A stretch of 64,000 nucleotides of DNA from Candidatus Allofournierella merdavium (GTDB lineage: Bacteria > Bacillota > Clostridia > Oscillospirales > Ruminococcaceae): positions 109,654-173,653 of the forward strand of contig DWYI01000017.1 of the NCBI GenBank assembly GCA_019118765.1, given 5' to 3'. Below are positions 9,735-18,142 of the stretch, piece by piece (within the stretch, counting starts at the first letter, position 1; each line of letters starts with the position of its first letter). A model generated the notes under the pieces. That model worked only from the letters and a program-made list of their open reading frames with translations. It searched no databases and was not told the origin of the DNA. The position numbers and the translations under genes are program-made.

Positions 9735-10805
9735 TCAGAACAGACGGGTAATGTCGTTGAAGGTGGCGAAGATCATCACAGCGAACAGGAACAGCAGCCC
9801 CGCCATGTTCACCCAGATCTCAAACCGCTTGGGCAGCGGTCGGCGGAAGATGCCCTCGATGAACAGGAACACCAGCTTGCCGCCGTCCAGCGCCGGGAAG
9901 GGCAGCAGGTTGAAGATGCCCAGGTTCACCGTGAGCAGCGCCAGCAGGCTGAGCACCTCGGACAGGCCCATGCCCGCCGCCTGGTTGATGGCGCTGACGA
10001 TGCCCACCGGGCCGGAGAGTTCGGTCACGCTCACCCGCTGGGTCACAAGATCCACCAGCGAGCGGAACACCAGCCGGGCATAGAAGAGGGTATAATCAAA
10101 GGCCTGCCCGATCACGTTCAGCGGCGTCTTCTCCAGCGCGTAGACCTTGAAGCCCATGTTCATGGTAACGGTGTCGCCGTTTTGCACCTGGTCAAAGTGA
10201 ACGTCATCGATCTGCACCTTTTCGCCGTTCCGCCGCACGGTGAAGTCGGCGGTGAAGTCTTCACTGCGCTGTAACTCGTATATTATATCGTTGGTCACAA
10301 AGCAGCGGCGGCCGTTGATGGCCAGGATCTCATCCCCCACCTGCAGGCCGGAGGCCTCCACCGCGCTTCCTTCCTCCACCAGCGCCACGGTGCGGCTGGC
10401 CAGCGTGTCGGTGCCGGAAAAGACCAGCAGCAGCACCACAAAGCCTAGCACCAGGTTCATGATGGCGCCGGCGGCCACCACAATGATGCGCTTCCACACC
10501 TTTACCTTGGGGAAGGGCAGGCCGGTCTTTTCCTCCGGCGGAAGGTCAGGATCAGAGAACGCCGTGTCCTCCTCCAGTTCCTCGTCCTCCCCTTCCATGC
10601 TCACATAACCGCCCACCGGCAGCGCACGGATGCTGTATCGTGTGCCGTGCCGCACCCGGCTGAAGAGCGCCGGCCCCATACCGATGGAAAATTCGTTCAC
10701 CTGGATGCCCGCCTTTTTGGCACAGACGAAATGCCCGAGTTCGTGGATCATCACCACCAGCCCGAAGATCAGCACCGAAACGACGGTCGTAATCAAAACT
10801 GACAT
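9735..10805 (-). CDS. rseP: RseP/RasP-type site-2 protease
   Basis: Membrane-embedded zinc metalloprotease (356 aa) of the RIP family that cleaves anti-sigma factors and signal-peptide remnants within the membrane. The zinc motif HELGH is at residues 21-25 in the first membrane segment. A single PDZ domain covers roughly 120-200 (VEASGLQVGDEILAING), and the second active-site motif (LPFPALDGG, near 305) is in a C-terminal membrane segment, followed by a last transmembrane helix. An acidic insert (EGEDEELEEDTAFSD) follows strand 3. ATG at 10805 has AAGGGC. It lies between dxr and ispG. Confidence 0.96.
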   Translation of the reverse strand: MSVLITTVVSVLIFGLVVMIHELGHFVCAKKAGIQVNEFSIGMGPALFSRVRHGTRYSIRALPVGGYVSMEGEDEELEEDTAFSDPDLPPEEKTGLPFPKVKVWKRIIVVAAGAIMNLVLGFVVLLLVFSGTDTLASRTVALVEEGSAVEASGLQVGDEILAINGRRCFVTNDIIYELQRSEDFTADFTVRRNGEKVQIDDVHFDQVQNGDTVTMNMGFKVYALEKTPLNVIGQAFDYTLFYARLVFRSLVDLVTQRVSVTELSGPVGIVSAINQAAGMGLSEVLSLLALLTVNLGIFNLLPFPALDGGKLVFLFIEGIFRRPLPKRFEIWVNMAGLLFLFAVMIFATFNDITRLF

Positions 10806-10854
10806 ATGCCCTTGTTTGCTCGCTTTCTTCTAAAATCGACAGCGTTCTCTCCTG

Positions 10855-12009
10855 TCAAGCCAAATGACTTTGCACAAAGGAGCGGGCCATCCGGTCACAC
10901 TCGTACACGTCGGCGAGGATGTATCCGCCGCCGAAGGAGTCGCTGTCCACCACCGCCTCCACCAGGCGGCCGATGTCCAAAAAGCCGATCCTGTCTTCCA
11001 GGAACAGGCGCACCGCCTCCTCGTTGGCCCCGTTGGCGGCGCAGGGACCCAGGCCCCCCTTGGCAATGGCTTTCTTGCAGGCCGCAAGGCACCGGAAGGT
11101 CTCCTCGTCGGCCACGTCGAAGGTGATGGCCTTGAGGGTGGTGAAATCCAGTTCCGGCGCGCAGCCCGGGGCTCGCTCGGGCCAGGTGAGTGCGTACTGG
11201 ATGGGGATGCGCATATCCGGCACCCCCAGCTGCGCCAGAATGGAATTGTCGGAAAACTGCACCATGGAATGAATGATGCTCTGGCGCTGCACCACCACCT
11301 GCACCTTCTCCGGCGGCAGGCCGAACAGCCACACCGCCTCGATCAGTTCCAGCCCCTTGTTCATCAGGGTGGCCGAGTCGATGGTGATCTTGGCGCCCAT
11401 GTTCCAGTTGGGATGTTTGAGGGCGTCCGCCTTGGTCTTGCCGGCCAATTCCTCCTTCTTCATCCCGAAGAAGGGCCCGCCGGAGGCGGTGAGCAGGATC
11501 TTGGTGAGGGCCTTGGCGGAGTGGGCGTCCTGCAGGCACTGGAAGATGGCGGAGTGTTCGCTGTCCACCGGCAGCAATTTTGCGCCGTGATCCTTCGCCG
11601 CTTTTGTGACCAGATAGCCGCCGGTGACCAGGCTCTCCTTGTTGGCCAGGGCCACGTCGCAGCCGCTCTCCAGCGCGGCCAGGGTGGCGCCCAGGCCCGC
11701 GATGCCCACCACGGCGTTGAGGACCACGTCCGCCTCGCCCATGCCGGCCAGGGTCACGATGCCCTCGGCGCCCTCCAGCACCCGGGGCGCGCCCGGCTGG
11801 TCCGCCAGCGCATCCCGCAGCCTGCGGCAGGCCGCGGGATCCGCCACCGCCACATAGCGGGGATGAAACTCCCCGATCTGCTCCAGCAGCCGGTCCACAT
11901 TGGAGTGGGCGGCCAGCGCCCGGATGGTGTATCCCTGGCTGCGGGCCACATCCAGGCTCTGCGTGCCGATGGAGCCGGTGGAGCCCAGCAGGGTGATGCT
12001 TTTTGCCAT
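10855..12009 (-). CDS. dxr: 1-deoxy-D-xylulose 5-phosphate reductoisomerase
   Basis: DXR/IspC (384 aa) makes MEP from DXP with NADPH, the committed step of the MEP pathway. The NADPH-binding loop GSTGSIG is at residues 9-15. Substrate and metal motifs follow: PVDSEHSAIFQ near residue 150, ASGGPFF near 185, and KHPNWNMGAKITIDSATLMNKG near 207-228. The frame stays open upstream but the family start is the ATG at 12009, preceded by GGAGGAA, so that start is used. It lies 20 bases after cdsA. Confidence 0.97.
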   Translation of the reverse strand: MAKSITLLGSTGSIGTQSLDVARSQGYTIRALAAHSNVDRLLEQIGEFHPRYVAVADPAACRRLRDALADQPGAPRVLEGAEGIVTLAGMGEADVVLNAVVGIAGLGATLAALESGCDVALANKESLVTGGYLVTKAAKDHGAKLLPVDSEHSAIFQCLQDAHSAKALTKILLTASGGPFFGMKKEELAGKTKADALKHPNWNMGAKITIDSATLMNKGLELIEAVWLFGLPPEKVQVVVQRQSIIHSMVQFSDNSILAQLGVPDMRIPIQYALTWPERAPGCAPELDFTTLKAITFDVADEETFRCLAACKKAIAKGGLGPCAANGANEEAVRLFLEDRIGFLDIGRLVEAVVDSDSFGGGYILADVYECDRMARSFVQSHLA

Positions 12010-12029
12010 AACGCGTTCCTCCGTCGAAT

Positions 12030-12872
12030 TTACATCATGGTGCGGGACCAGACGGCCAGCGACAGCAGCGGCGTGATGAACAGCACGCTGTCGAACCGGT
12101 CCATGATGCCGCCGTGGCCCGGGAAGATGGTGCCGTAGTCCTTGATGCCCAGCTGGCGCTTGATGGCCGAGGCGAACAGATCGCCCAGAATGCCCAGCAC
12201 CGAACACCCCATGCCCAGCACGAACACGGTGATGTAACCGAACATGCTGCCCGCCGTGTGGCCGGTGACGGCGCGGGCGACGAGGGTGCACAGCACCCCC
12301 ACCACACCGGAGCCGATGATGCCGCCGATGGCGCCCTCCACGGTTTTGTTGGGGCTCACCAGCGGCGCCAGCTTGTGCTTGCCCAGCTTGCGCCCGGTGA
12401 AGTAGGCGAAGGTGTCGCCGCCCCAGGCGAAGGCCAGCGCCATCAGGATCAGATACACCGCCTCATACCCGTACACATCCACCGGCAACCGCGCCTTGAT
12501 GAACACCAGCGCGTAAAAGGCAGACCAGACCACCGCGCCCACGGCGCACACCCCGCTGAGACGGGCGACATTCAGGTTCTGGTTAAACCATATGAGGCAG
12601 ATCGCCAGATACAGTACAAAAACAAAGCTGACGGGAGCGATCAACAGTTTTTCCGGCGCGGCAGCGGACAGGATCAGCAGCACGGTGTACACCGCAAAGC
12701 CGCCGAAGATCCACGGCCCGCGCTTGCCCAGGTCAAAGGCCTTGTAGATTTCATGCACGGCGATCAGGCAGATCAGCGCCACGACGATCTCAAAAACCGG
12801 CGTATTGAACAAGCACAGCACGATCGCCAGCAGGATCAGCCCGAAAATCGATGTGATGATCCTCGTTTTCAT
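12030..12872 (-). CDS. cdsA: Phosphatidate cytidylyltransferase (CDP-diacylglycerol synthase)
   Basis: CdsA, 280 aa, integral membrane enzyme making CDP-diacylglycerol from phosphatidate and CTP for phospholipid synthesis. About eight hydrophobic segments are visible. The family signature is intact near residues 235-262 (SAIKRQLGIKDYG followed by PGHGGIMDRFD). ATG at 12872 has GGGGAG upstream. It follows uppS in the conserved uppS-cdsA-dxr-rseP order. Confidence 0.96.
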   Translation of the reverse strand: MKTRIITSIFGLILLAIVLCLFNTPVFEIVVALICLIAVHEIYKAFDLGKRGPWIFGGFAVYTVLLILSAAAPEKLLIAPVSFVFVLYLAICLIWFNQNLNVARLSGVCAVGAVVWSAFYALVFIKARLPVDVYGYEAVYLILMALAFAWGGDTFAYFTGRKLGKHKLAPLVSPNKTVEGAIGGIIGSGVVGVLCTLVARAVTGHTAGSMFGYITVFVLGMGCSVLGILGDLFASAIKRQLGIKDYGTIFPGHGGIMDRFDSVLFITPLLSLAVWSRTMM

Positions 12873-12899
12873 GCAAGTGTCTCCCCTTTTCGGCCCCGC

Positions 12900-13616
12900 T
12901 CAGATGCCGCCGAAGCGGCGGTTGCGGTGGCAGAATTCCAGAATTGCGGCGTCCAGATCCGAGCGGGTAAAGTCCGGCCACAGGACATCCATCTCCACCA
13001 GTTCGGCATAGGCGGCCTGCCACAGCATAAAATTGGACAACCGTTTTTCCCCGCTGGGCCGGAGGATGAAATCCGGATCCTTCTGGCCGCGGGTGTACAT
13101 GTGGTCGCTCATCATCGCCTCGGTGATGTCCTGGGGCTCCAGCTTTCCCTCTTTCACAAGCTGCGCCAGCTGCTGCGCCGCCCGCACGATCTCGGGCCGG
13201 CCGCCGTAGTTCACCGCGATGTTCAGCGTCATGCCGGTGTTGCCGGCGGTCTTTTCCTCGATCTCGTTCATCAGTTTCTGGTGCTTGGGTTCCAGCACCG
13301 AGCGCTCGCCCAGGAACACCACCCGGTTGTTCTCCTTCTGGTAATCGAAGGCCTTGATGAGGTATTCACCGAACAGCTTCATGATGGCGCTCACCTCGTC
13401 CTGCGGGCGGCGCCAGTTCTCGGTGGAGAACGCGTAAAAGGTGACGGAAGCCACCTCCAGCTGGTTGCAGTAGCGGGTGATGTCCTGAAAGACCTCCGCG
13501 CCCTTTTTGTGGCCCGCGGTGCGGGGCAGACCCCTCCGCTTGGCCCAGCGGCCGTTGCCATCCATGATGATGCCGATGCTCAGGCCCTTGGCCAGTTCCT
13601 GAATGGACTGCTGCAT
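12900..13616 (-). CDS. uppS: Isoprenyl transferase (undecaprenyl diphosphate synthase)
   Basis: cis-Prenyltransferase, 238 aa, that builds C55 undecaprenyl diphosphate, the lipid carrier for peptidoglycan. MDGNGRWAKRRG near residue 18-29 contains the catalytic Asp, FSTENWRRP near 70 is the substrate region, and the C-terminal RPSGEKRLSNFMLWQ is family-typical. The frame is open for 15 more codons upstream, but ATG at 13616 has a good GAAAGGAAC site 8 bases away and matches the usual start. Only 27 bases separate it from cdsA. Confidence 0.96.
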   Translation of the reverse strand: MQQSIQELAKGLSIGIIMDGNGRWAKRRGLPRTAGHKKGAEVFQDITRYCNQLEVASVTFYAFSTENWRRPQDEVSAIMKLFGEYLIKAFDYQKENNRVVFLGERSVLEPKHQKLMNEIEEKTAGNTGMTLNIAVNYGGRPEIVRAAQQLAQLVKEGKLEPQDITEAMMSDHMYTRGQKDPDFILRPSGEKRLSNFMLWQAAYAELVEMDVLWPDFTRSDLDAAILEFCHRNRRFGGI

Positions 13617-13639
13617 ACGAAATGTTCCTTTCACAAATA

Positions 13640-13682
13640 AAGGGCCGCGCTTCGCATCCAACGCTGCGCGGCTCGGCCCTTG
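13640..13682 (-). terminator. Terminator-like hairpin between frr and uppS
   Basis: On the minus strand AAGGGCCGAGCCGCGC pairs with GCGCGGCCCTT across a 15-base loop (with a small bulge), followed by TATTTG. The T-run is short, so this is more likely a partial terminator or processing hairpin that lowers expression of uppS and later genes relative to pyrH-frr. Confidence 0.5.
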
Positions 13683-13696
13683 TGGTCACGCCGAGA

Positions 13697-14251
13697 TCAA
13701 ATCTCCATGATCTCCTTGTTTTTCTCTTCGCAGGCTTTATCGATCAGCTTCACGAACTTGTCGGTGATCTTCTGCATCTCTTCCTCGAGATGCTTCTGAT
13801 CGTCCTCGGTGATCTCGCTGTTCTTCTTCTGCGCTTTCAGCTTATCCATCGCCTCACGCCGCACATTTCGCACGGCGACCTTGGTCTCCTCGCCCAGCTT
13901 CTGCACGTCCTTGGTCAGCTGGCGGCGGCGCTCCTCGGTGGGCGCGGGGAACACCAGGCGGATCACACGGCCGTCATCGGTGGGATTGATGCCGATGTCG
14001 CTCACCAGCAAGGCATGCTCGATGGCGTGAATCAGCGAGGGATCCCAGGGAGTGATGGTGAGGATGCGGGCCTCCGCCACCGCCACCGCGGCCATCTGGT
14101 TGATGGGGGTGGGGCTGCCGTAATAGTCCACCGTAACGCGGTCCAGAATGGCCGGGTTGGCGCGGCCGGCGCGGATGGCCACCAGTTCCTTGTCCAGATG
14201 GTGCAGCGCGCTGTCCATTTTTTCCTCGTAGGGTTTTGTAAATTCGCTCAT
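13697..14251 (-). CDS. frr: Ribosome recycling factor
   Basis: RRF, 184 aa, works with EF-G to split post-termination ribosomes. It has the expected L-shaped two-domain make-up: a long three-helix bundle (residues 1-30 and 105-184) with RAGRANPAILDRV near 28-40 and the domain-II segment YYGSPTPINQ near 46. Helix signatures EERRRQLTKDVQKLGEETKVAVRN are present at about 127-150. A TTG two codons upstream is in frame, but ATG at 14251 is placed 8 bases from AAGGAG and is preferred. It follows pyrH as in most bacteria. Confidence 0.97.
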   Translation of the reverse strand: MSEFTKPYEEKMDSALHHLDKELVAIRAGRANPAILDRVTVDYYGSPTPINQMAAVAVAEARILTITPWDPSLIHAIEHALLVSDIGINPTDDGRVIRLVFPAPTEERRRQLTKDVQKLGEETKVAVRNVRREAMDKLKAQKKNSEITEDDQKHLEEEMQKITDKFVKLIDKACEEKNKEIMEI

Positions 14252-14332
14252 ATCCAAAGCTCCTTTTTTGTTTTCCAGCCGTCAGGCTCAGGGTACGTTT
14301 TTTACGATCTTGCGGGGAATGGTTGCAACGGA

Positions 14333-15049
14333 TCAGGCTTCCTGCACCAGCGTGCCGATCTCCTCGCCCCGCACCGCGCGGGCGATGTTGGCGGGGTCGG
14401 CCAGATCGAACACCAGGATGGGCAGGCCGTTCTCGCGGCAGAGGGTGGCGGCGGTGCCGTCCATCACGGCAAGCTTCTTTTCCAGCACCTCACTGAATGT
14501 AAGGGTGGAATACTTCACAGCGTCCAGGTGCTTTTTGGGATCCTTGTCATACACACCGTCCACCATGGTGGCCTTGAACATGACGTCGCAGCCGGTCTCG
14601 ATGGCGCGCAGGGCGCTGGCGGTATCGGTGGAGAAGAAGGGACAGCCGGTGCCGCCGCCGAAGAGGACGACCTTGCCCTCCTCCATGGCCGCCACCGCCT
14701 CGTCCCGGGTGAACACCTGCGCGATCTGGGGCATTACGATGGAGGTCTGCACCACCGCGGGCACCTCCGCCTGGCGCAGCGCGTCGGCCAGGGCCAGGCA
14801 GTTCATCACCGTGGCCAGCATGCCGATCTTGTCCGCGCAGGTGCGCTCCATCGCGCCGCTGGACCGGCCGCGCCAAAAGTTTCCGCCGCCCACCACGATG
14901 CCGATCTGTACGCCAAGTTCATGGGCCTGTTTGATGCCGCCGCAGATGGCGCGCATGGTCTCGTCGTCAAAGCCCGCGCCTCTGGCGCCGGCGAGGGCCT
15001 CGCCGCTCACCTTGAGCAGGATGCGTTTGTATCTGGTTGCCACGTTCAA
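14333..15049 (-). CDS. pyrH: UMP kinase
   Basis: PyrH (238 aa) phosphorylates UMP to UDP; it belongs to the amino acid kinase fold and is a hexamer. KRILLKVSGEAL (residues 8-19), GGGNFWRG near 59 and the C-terminal segment with FDLADPANIARAVRGE near 215 are diagnostic. The start is uncertain: TTG at 15049 or GTG at 15043, with only a weak purine-rich site before either. It heads the operon behind its own promoter; rpsB and tsf, the common upstream neighbours, are not here. Confidence 0.95.
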   Translation of the reverse strand: MNVATRYKRILLKVSGEALAGARGAGFDDETMRAICGGIKQAHELGVQIGIVVGGGNFWRGRSSGAMERTCADKIGMLATVMNCLALADALRQAEVPAVVQTSIVMPQIAQVFTRDEAVAAMEEGKVVLFGGGTGCPFFSTDTASALRAIETGCDVMFKATMVDGVYDKDPKKHLDAVKYSTLTFSEVLEKKLAVMDGTAATLCRENGLPILVFDLADPANIARAVRGEEIGTLVQEA

Positions 15050-15107
15050 AACACCGCCTGTATCCGTACAGTTCGGACACCCGATCTGTATCTATTATAT
15101 TGCTTAT

Positions 15108-15136
15108 ATTTTACAATAAAACCCCATTCTTGTAAA
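15108..15136 (-). promoter_or_regulatory. pyrH: Promoter of the pyrH-polC operon
   Basis: Minus strand TTTACA (15131-15136), 17-base spacer, TAAAAT (15108-15113). A second possible -10 (TATAAT) lies about 20 bases closer to the gene. The leader is roughly 50 bases. Confidence 0.65.
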
Positions 15137-15167
15137 CAATTAAAAAACGGGCCGCCCATGCCGGCAG

Positions 15168-15215
15168 TCAAAAAGCAAGGCGGTCTCCCCCTGCCCGGGG
15201 AGGCCGCCTTGCGGA
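15168..15215 (-). terminator. Terminator of the Spo0A-like/kinase operon
   Basis: On the minus strand CAAGGCGG(C)CTCCCC pairs with GGGGGAGACCGCCTTG, followed by CTTTTTG. It ends transcription coming from the kinase-like gene just before the pyrH promoter. Confidence 0.8.
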
Positions 15216-15237
15216 GATTCTTTGTTCGGGTCCGCCC

Positions 15238-16080
15238 TCAGAGCAGCAGGCCGCTTTGGGCGTTGCGCAGCCGGTTTGCCTGCTGGGCGCGCAATGCAAG
15301 GCTGCGCGAGGTGCTGCGCAGCGCCGTGTGCCCCGCCGTTTGCAGCGGGGTGGCGGGAATATCCAGCCGGACGCAGGTTCCGGACGGATCGCTTTCCAGT
15401 TGGAATTTCCACCCCATTACCAGCGAGTACTCCCGCGCGAGATACAGCCCAAGCCCCAGCCCGTGCCGCTCCCCGCTGCGTGAAGGGTCATCGGAAAACG
15501 GCTCGAACAAACGGGCCATCCGCTCCGGTGTGATGCCGGGCCCCTTATCCTTTACCGTAAGGCACAGCCCCTCGCCCTCCGGATGAAGGCTCACCTGCAC
15601 AGGCCCTTCGGTGTAGCGCAGCGCGTTCATCAGCAGGTTGAGAAGCACCTTGTCCGCCCAGGCCTGGTCCGCCAGCACGAACTTCCCCGCGGGGCAGCCG
15701 CACGCCCAGGCGACCCGTTCGCCTCCCGGTGTCGTTTCGTTGACCAATTCGATCATCTGGGCCCACTGCCACGCCGGTTCCACCGGCTGAAGCCGGGGCG
15801 TGAGCCGCCCCTGGCCGCAGCTGGTGAGATCGGCCAGATTTTCGGCGATGTAACTCAGATACCGCACACAGACGTCCATGTCCGCGAGGGCGGGCCCGAT
15901 GAACCGGGCGTAGCCCTCCGGCAGGGCGTCGCGGGTTTGCAGTTCCACCGTCTCGCGGGCCAGCATGATCCCCTGGGCGACCTGCTGGATCTCACCGGCA
16001 AGGCCGCCGCACAAAAGATTTTTTCGCTGTTCTTCCCGTAGCAGAAGCTCCGGTTCATGGCTTGACGGCATACACATCAT
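15238..16080 (-). CDS. Soluble histidine-kinase-like ATPase without a recognisable H-box
   Basis: 280 aa with a HATPase_c domain over about residues 125-245: N-box LLNLLMNALRYT near 148, G1 KDKGPGI near 182, F-box LFEPFSDDP near 196, G2 GLGLGLYLA near 212. No transmembrane segment or sensor domain is seen. The N-terminal 110 residues look helical like a dimerisation domain, but at the place of the H-box (GGLAGEIQQVAQGI, near residue 32) there is no histidine followed by Glu and Pro. Either the phosphoacceptor is elsewhere (His 8 is an unlikely candidate) or it acts as an ATPase/phosphatase partner. It overlaps the Spo0A-like gene by 26 bases, so the two are translationally coupled and likely partners (inference). 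Confidence 0.8.
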   Translation of the reverse strand: MMCMPSSHEPELLLREEQRKNLLCGGLAGEIQQVAQGIMLARETVELQTRDALPEGYARFIGPALADMDVCVRYLSYIAENLADLTSCGQGRLTPRLQPVEPAWQWAQMIELVNETTPGGERVAWACGCPAGKFVLADQAWADKVLLNLLMNALRYTEGPVQVSLHPEGEGLCLTVKDKGPGITPERMARLFEPFSDDPSRSGERHGLGLGLYLAREYSLVMGWKFQLESDPSGTCVRLDIPATPLQTAGHTALRSTSRSLALRAQQANRLRNAQSGLLL

Positions 16081-16801
16081 CCCGGCTTTCCGATCTTTCC
16101 CGCAAAAATGCGCTCACCAGGGTGGCCACCAGTTGTTTTGAACTGGGCGCTTCACTGAACACACCCAGCCGGGTCAACGTTTTGCCCATCCGCCGCAGAC
16201 CGCTCTCCACTCCCTGCGGGCTGACGCCGTAGATACGCCCGAGTTCGATGTACAGGGATTTCAGCGGCAGGGGCGAATTGGCGTTCACCCCCAGCTGCAC
16301 AGCGCTGGCAATGTACCAGAAGCTGATGTGTTCCAGAGGCAGCCCAAGCTTGCGGAGATAGTCCACAATGTCGGGATGTACCCCTGCCATACGGGCCGGA
16401 ACAGCCGGTGAATACAGATGCTGGATGCTTTCCAGCAGCATTTGTGCGGTGTATGGTTTTATCATATAATAATCCGCGCCGTTTGACAATATCTGCGCCC
16501 TCAGTTCCGGCGGCGGGTAGGTCTCGGTACAGGTCAGGATGAGCCGGTTTTCCGTATGCGTCCCCGCCTGTTCGGTATACCGTTTCAGAAAGGAAAAGAG
16601 ATCCATATCCGGCACAAAGCAATCCGCGACCACCACCGTTGGCGAGAGCTCCATGCTGATGTACCGCAGCAATGCTGTCGCGCGCTGAAAGCACACGCAG
16701 GTCTGGTCCAACTGTTCCAGCCCCGCCGCAAGCCGGCGCTGAAGCACGGCAGAAGATTCCAGGATAAGAATTTTCTCCCATTTGCGTGTCGGTCCGCCCA
16801 A
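16055..16801 (-). CDS. Divergent Spo0A-like response regulator
   Basis: 248 aa. A receiver domain (about 10-130) keeps the phosphoacceptor Asp (VVVADCFVPDMD near 60), a Thr switch residue (LILTCTE near 88) and the Lys of MIKPY near 113. The acidic pair at the start of strand 1 is reduced to a single Glu (LILESS). Residues about 140-215 resemble the Spo0A C-terminal DNA-binding domain: DIVDYLRKLGLPLEHISFWY, then LYIELGRIYGVSPQGVESGLRRM, matching the position of the recognition helix. The start is TTG at 16801 with AAAGGAAAGG 11 bases upstream; no other start fits. The operon is with a DUF6514 gene upstream and a kinase-like gene downstream. Not certain to control sporulation; this may be a paralogue. 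Confidence 0.78.
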   Translation of the reverse strand: MGGPTRKWEKILILESSAVLQRRLAAGLEQLDQTCVCFQRATALLRYISMELSPTVVVADCFVPDMDLFSFLKRYTEQAGTHTENRLILTCTETYPPPELRAQILSNGADYYMIKPYTAQMLLESIQHLYSPAVPARMAGVHPDIVDYLRKLGLPLEHISFWYIASAVQLGVNANSPLPLKSLYIELGRIYGVSPQGVESGLRRMGKTLTRLGVFSEAPSSKQLVATLVSAFLRERSESRDDVYAVKP

Positions 16802-16827
16802 CGCAAGTCACACCTTTCCTTTTTGCC

Positions 16828-17106
16828 TCAGACCTGCGCCAGCAGATCGTCCAGAACATCCCGCCAATGTTCCGCCGGCACAGCGTTCTCATAGAGATAC
16901 TCCAGGATCCAGCGCGCTTTCTGTCTGCACAGTCCCGTTACGGCCCGGGTCTCGTGGCTGCGCTGCTTTGCCGAATCCACCAGGATCTCATACGTTGCCG
17001 TCCGCCCGGGCGAGAATAGCAGTGAATATCGGATCCGATGGGCGTTCTGCAGCCGACCAAGCTGTGAGAATACTCTGTCTCTTTGATATCGCTCGACGAT
17101 CTTCAC
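16828..17106 (-). CDS. DUF6514 family protein
   Basis: Small protein of 92 aa starting at GTG 17106 (VKIVERYQRD), with GGAG five bases upstream; the frame is open further 5' but that part is low-quality and lacks a site. The body (YEILVDSAKQRS, then LCRQKARWILEYLYENAVPAEHWRDVLDDLL) resembles the DUF6514 family of Clostridia, a small alpha/beta protein of unknown role. It is 27 bases upstream of the Spo0A-like gene and is probably cotranscribed. Confidence 0.65.
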   Translation of the reverse strand: MKIVERYQRDRVFSQLGRLQNAHRIRYSLLFSPGRTATYEILVDSAKQRSHETRAVTGLCRQKARWILEYLYENAVPAEHWRDVLDDLLAQV

Positions 17107-17285
17107 TGTGTCTCCGGTCCCTTCTGTATATTTATCAATACAATGGTATCGAATTGCGGCGAGAAATGCAATGATAAAAATCCGTCGTTTTCCGTCGCGC
17201 CCCGCGCGGGGCCGATGTCGGCGCCCGGAGCCATAACGGCCCCAAGACGGGCCATCATCTCCCACGTCCGCAATGGGGAAAAGGA

Positions 17286-17330
17286 AAAAGGGCCGCGGCC
17301 CGTGGTTTTTCCACAGCGCGCGGCCCTTTG
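17286..17330 (-). terminator. Terminator after the lipoprotein gene
   Basis: Minus strand AAAGGGCCGCG...(loop)...CGCGGCCCTTT followed by TTCCTTTTCC. It lies 34 bases beyond the lipoprotein stop. The remaining 17107-17363 stretch has no gene that I can support. Confidence 0.75.
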
Positions 17331-17363
17331 ACGGGGCATGTGCAGTTCGAGGTCCAGGCCCGG

Positions 17364-17987
17364 TCACTCTGAAACGGCGGATTCTGACGCGTCGGCCGCC
17401 TCCCCTTCGCCGGAAGCCACGGAAGCGCTCTCCTGCTCACCCGAAGCGGCGGAGGCGCTCTCCTGCGCTTCGGAGGCGGACGCGGTACTGTCCGTTTCCG
17501 TGTTTTCCGCCGCGCTGCCGGACGTGCTTTCGTCGGACGAAGCCGCGGCGGGGAGCAGGATGATCTGGTGCGTTCCGTTCTCGTCATAGGTGGAGACGAT
17601 AAACGCGCCGGTGGTCACATCCTCCCGGGCAGCGGCACTGAGCATTCCGGACTACGCCTTCAGGTACTCGGTGGCGTCGGTGGTGTCCACGCTCACGGTC
17701 TCCTGGGTGGCGGTCAGGCCGGACACATCCAGAGCGGCATAATCCGTCGCCTCCTCACCACCGGTGTACCGGGTCATGCTGATGTAATCAGACCCGACAT
17801 AGCTCACCATGCCCATCACGGTCTCCTGGCTCGCCTCCTGGGCGGCACTGCCGGAACCGCTGGCGGAGGCGGTGGAACCGCTCGCCGGCGCAGTGCTCTC
17901 GGCACCGCCGGAACAGGCGGTCAAGACGGCGACGCTCGCCAGAGCGGCTGCAAGGCACAGGGCGATCTGTTTTGTGGTATGTTTCAT
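17364..17987 (-). pseudogene. Secreted lipoprotein gene interrupted by an in-frame amber codon
   Basis: The reading starts at ATG 17987 (GGAGGG upstream) with a lipoprotein signal peptide; lipobox LTAC puts the lipidated Cys at residue 25. A Ser/Ala/Gly linker and a compact domain follow (VMGMVSYVGSDYISMTRY, near 50-70). The frame then meets TAG at 17652-17654 after residue 110, yet continues in the same frame with SGMLSAAAREDVTTGAFIV and a Ser/Glu/Ala-rich tail with repeats of ESAS(A/V)ASGE, ending in TGA at 17364. The sense of the sequence on both sides of TAG is continuous, so this is one 207-codon gene with a nonsense codon (mutation, sequencing error, or read-through). It has one of the four CTTTAG promoters, so it belongs to the adjacent two-component regulon. 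Confidence 0.75.
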
Positions 17988-18046
17988 GGTTTTTCCCTCC
18001 ATTCATTCGTCCATCATGTATGTTCGGAATTTCTTCCGACGGGAAC

Positions 18047-18079
18047 ATCCTACCCCCGCCGGCTAAACCGGCGCTAAAG
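18047..18079 (-). promoter_or_regulatory. CTTTAG direct-repeat promoter of the lipoprotein gene
   Basis: On the minus strand CTTTAG (18074-18079), 5 bases, GTTTAG (18063-18068), 10 bases, -10 box TAGGAT (18047-18052). The geometry is the same as the other three CTTTAG promoters nearby. The repeats have an 11-base period and cover the -35 region, as expected for an OmpR-family activator. Confidence 0.7.
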
Positions 18080-18142
18080 CCGGCTGTGGCGGTTTTGTGG
18101 AAATTGTAAAGATTTTTGCGGTCCGCCTTGCTCCAAACTTGT

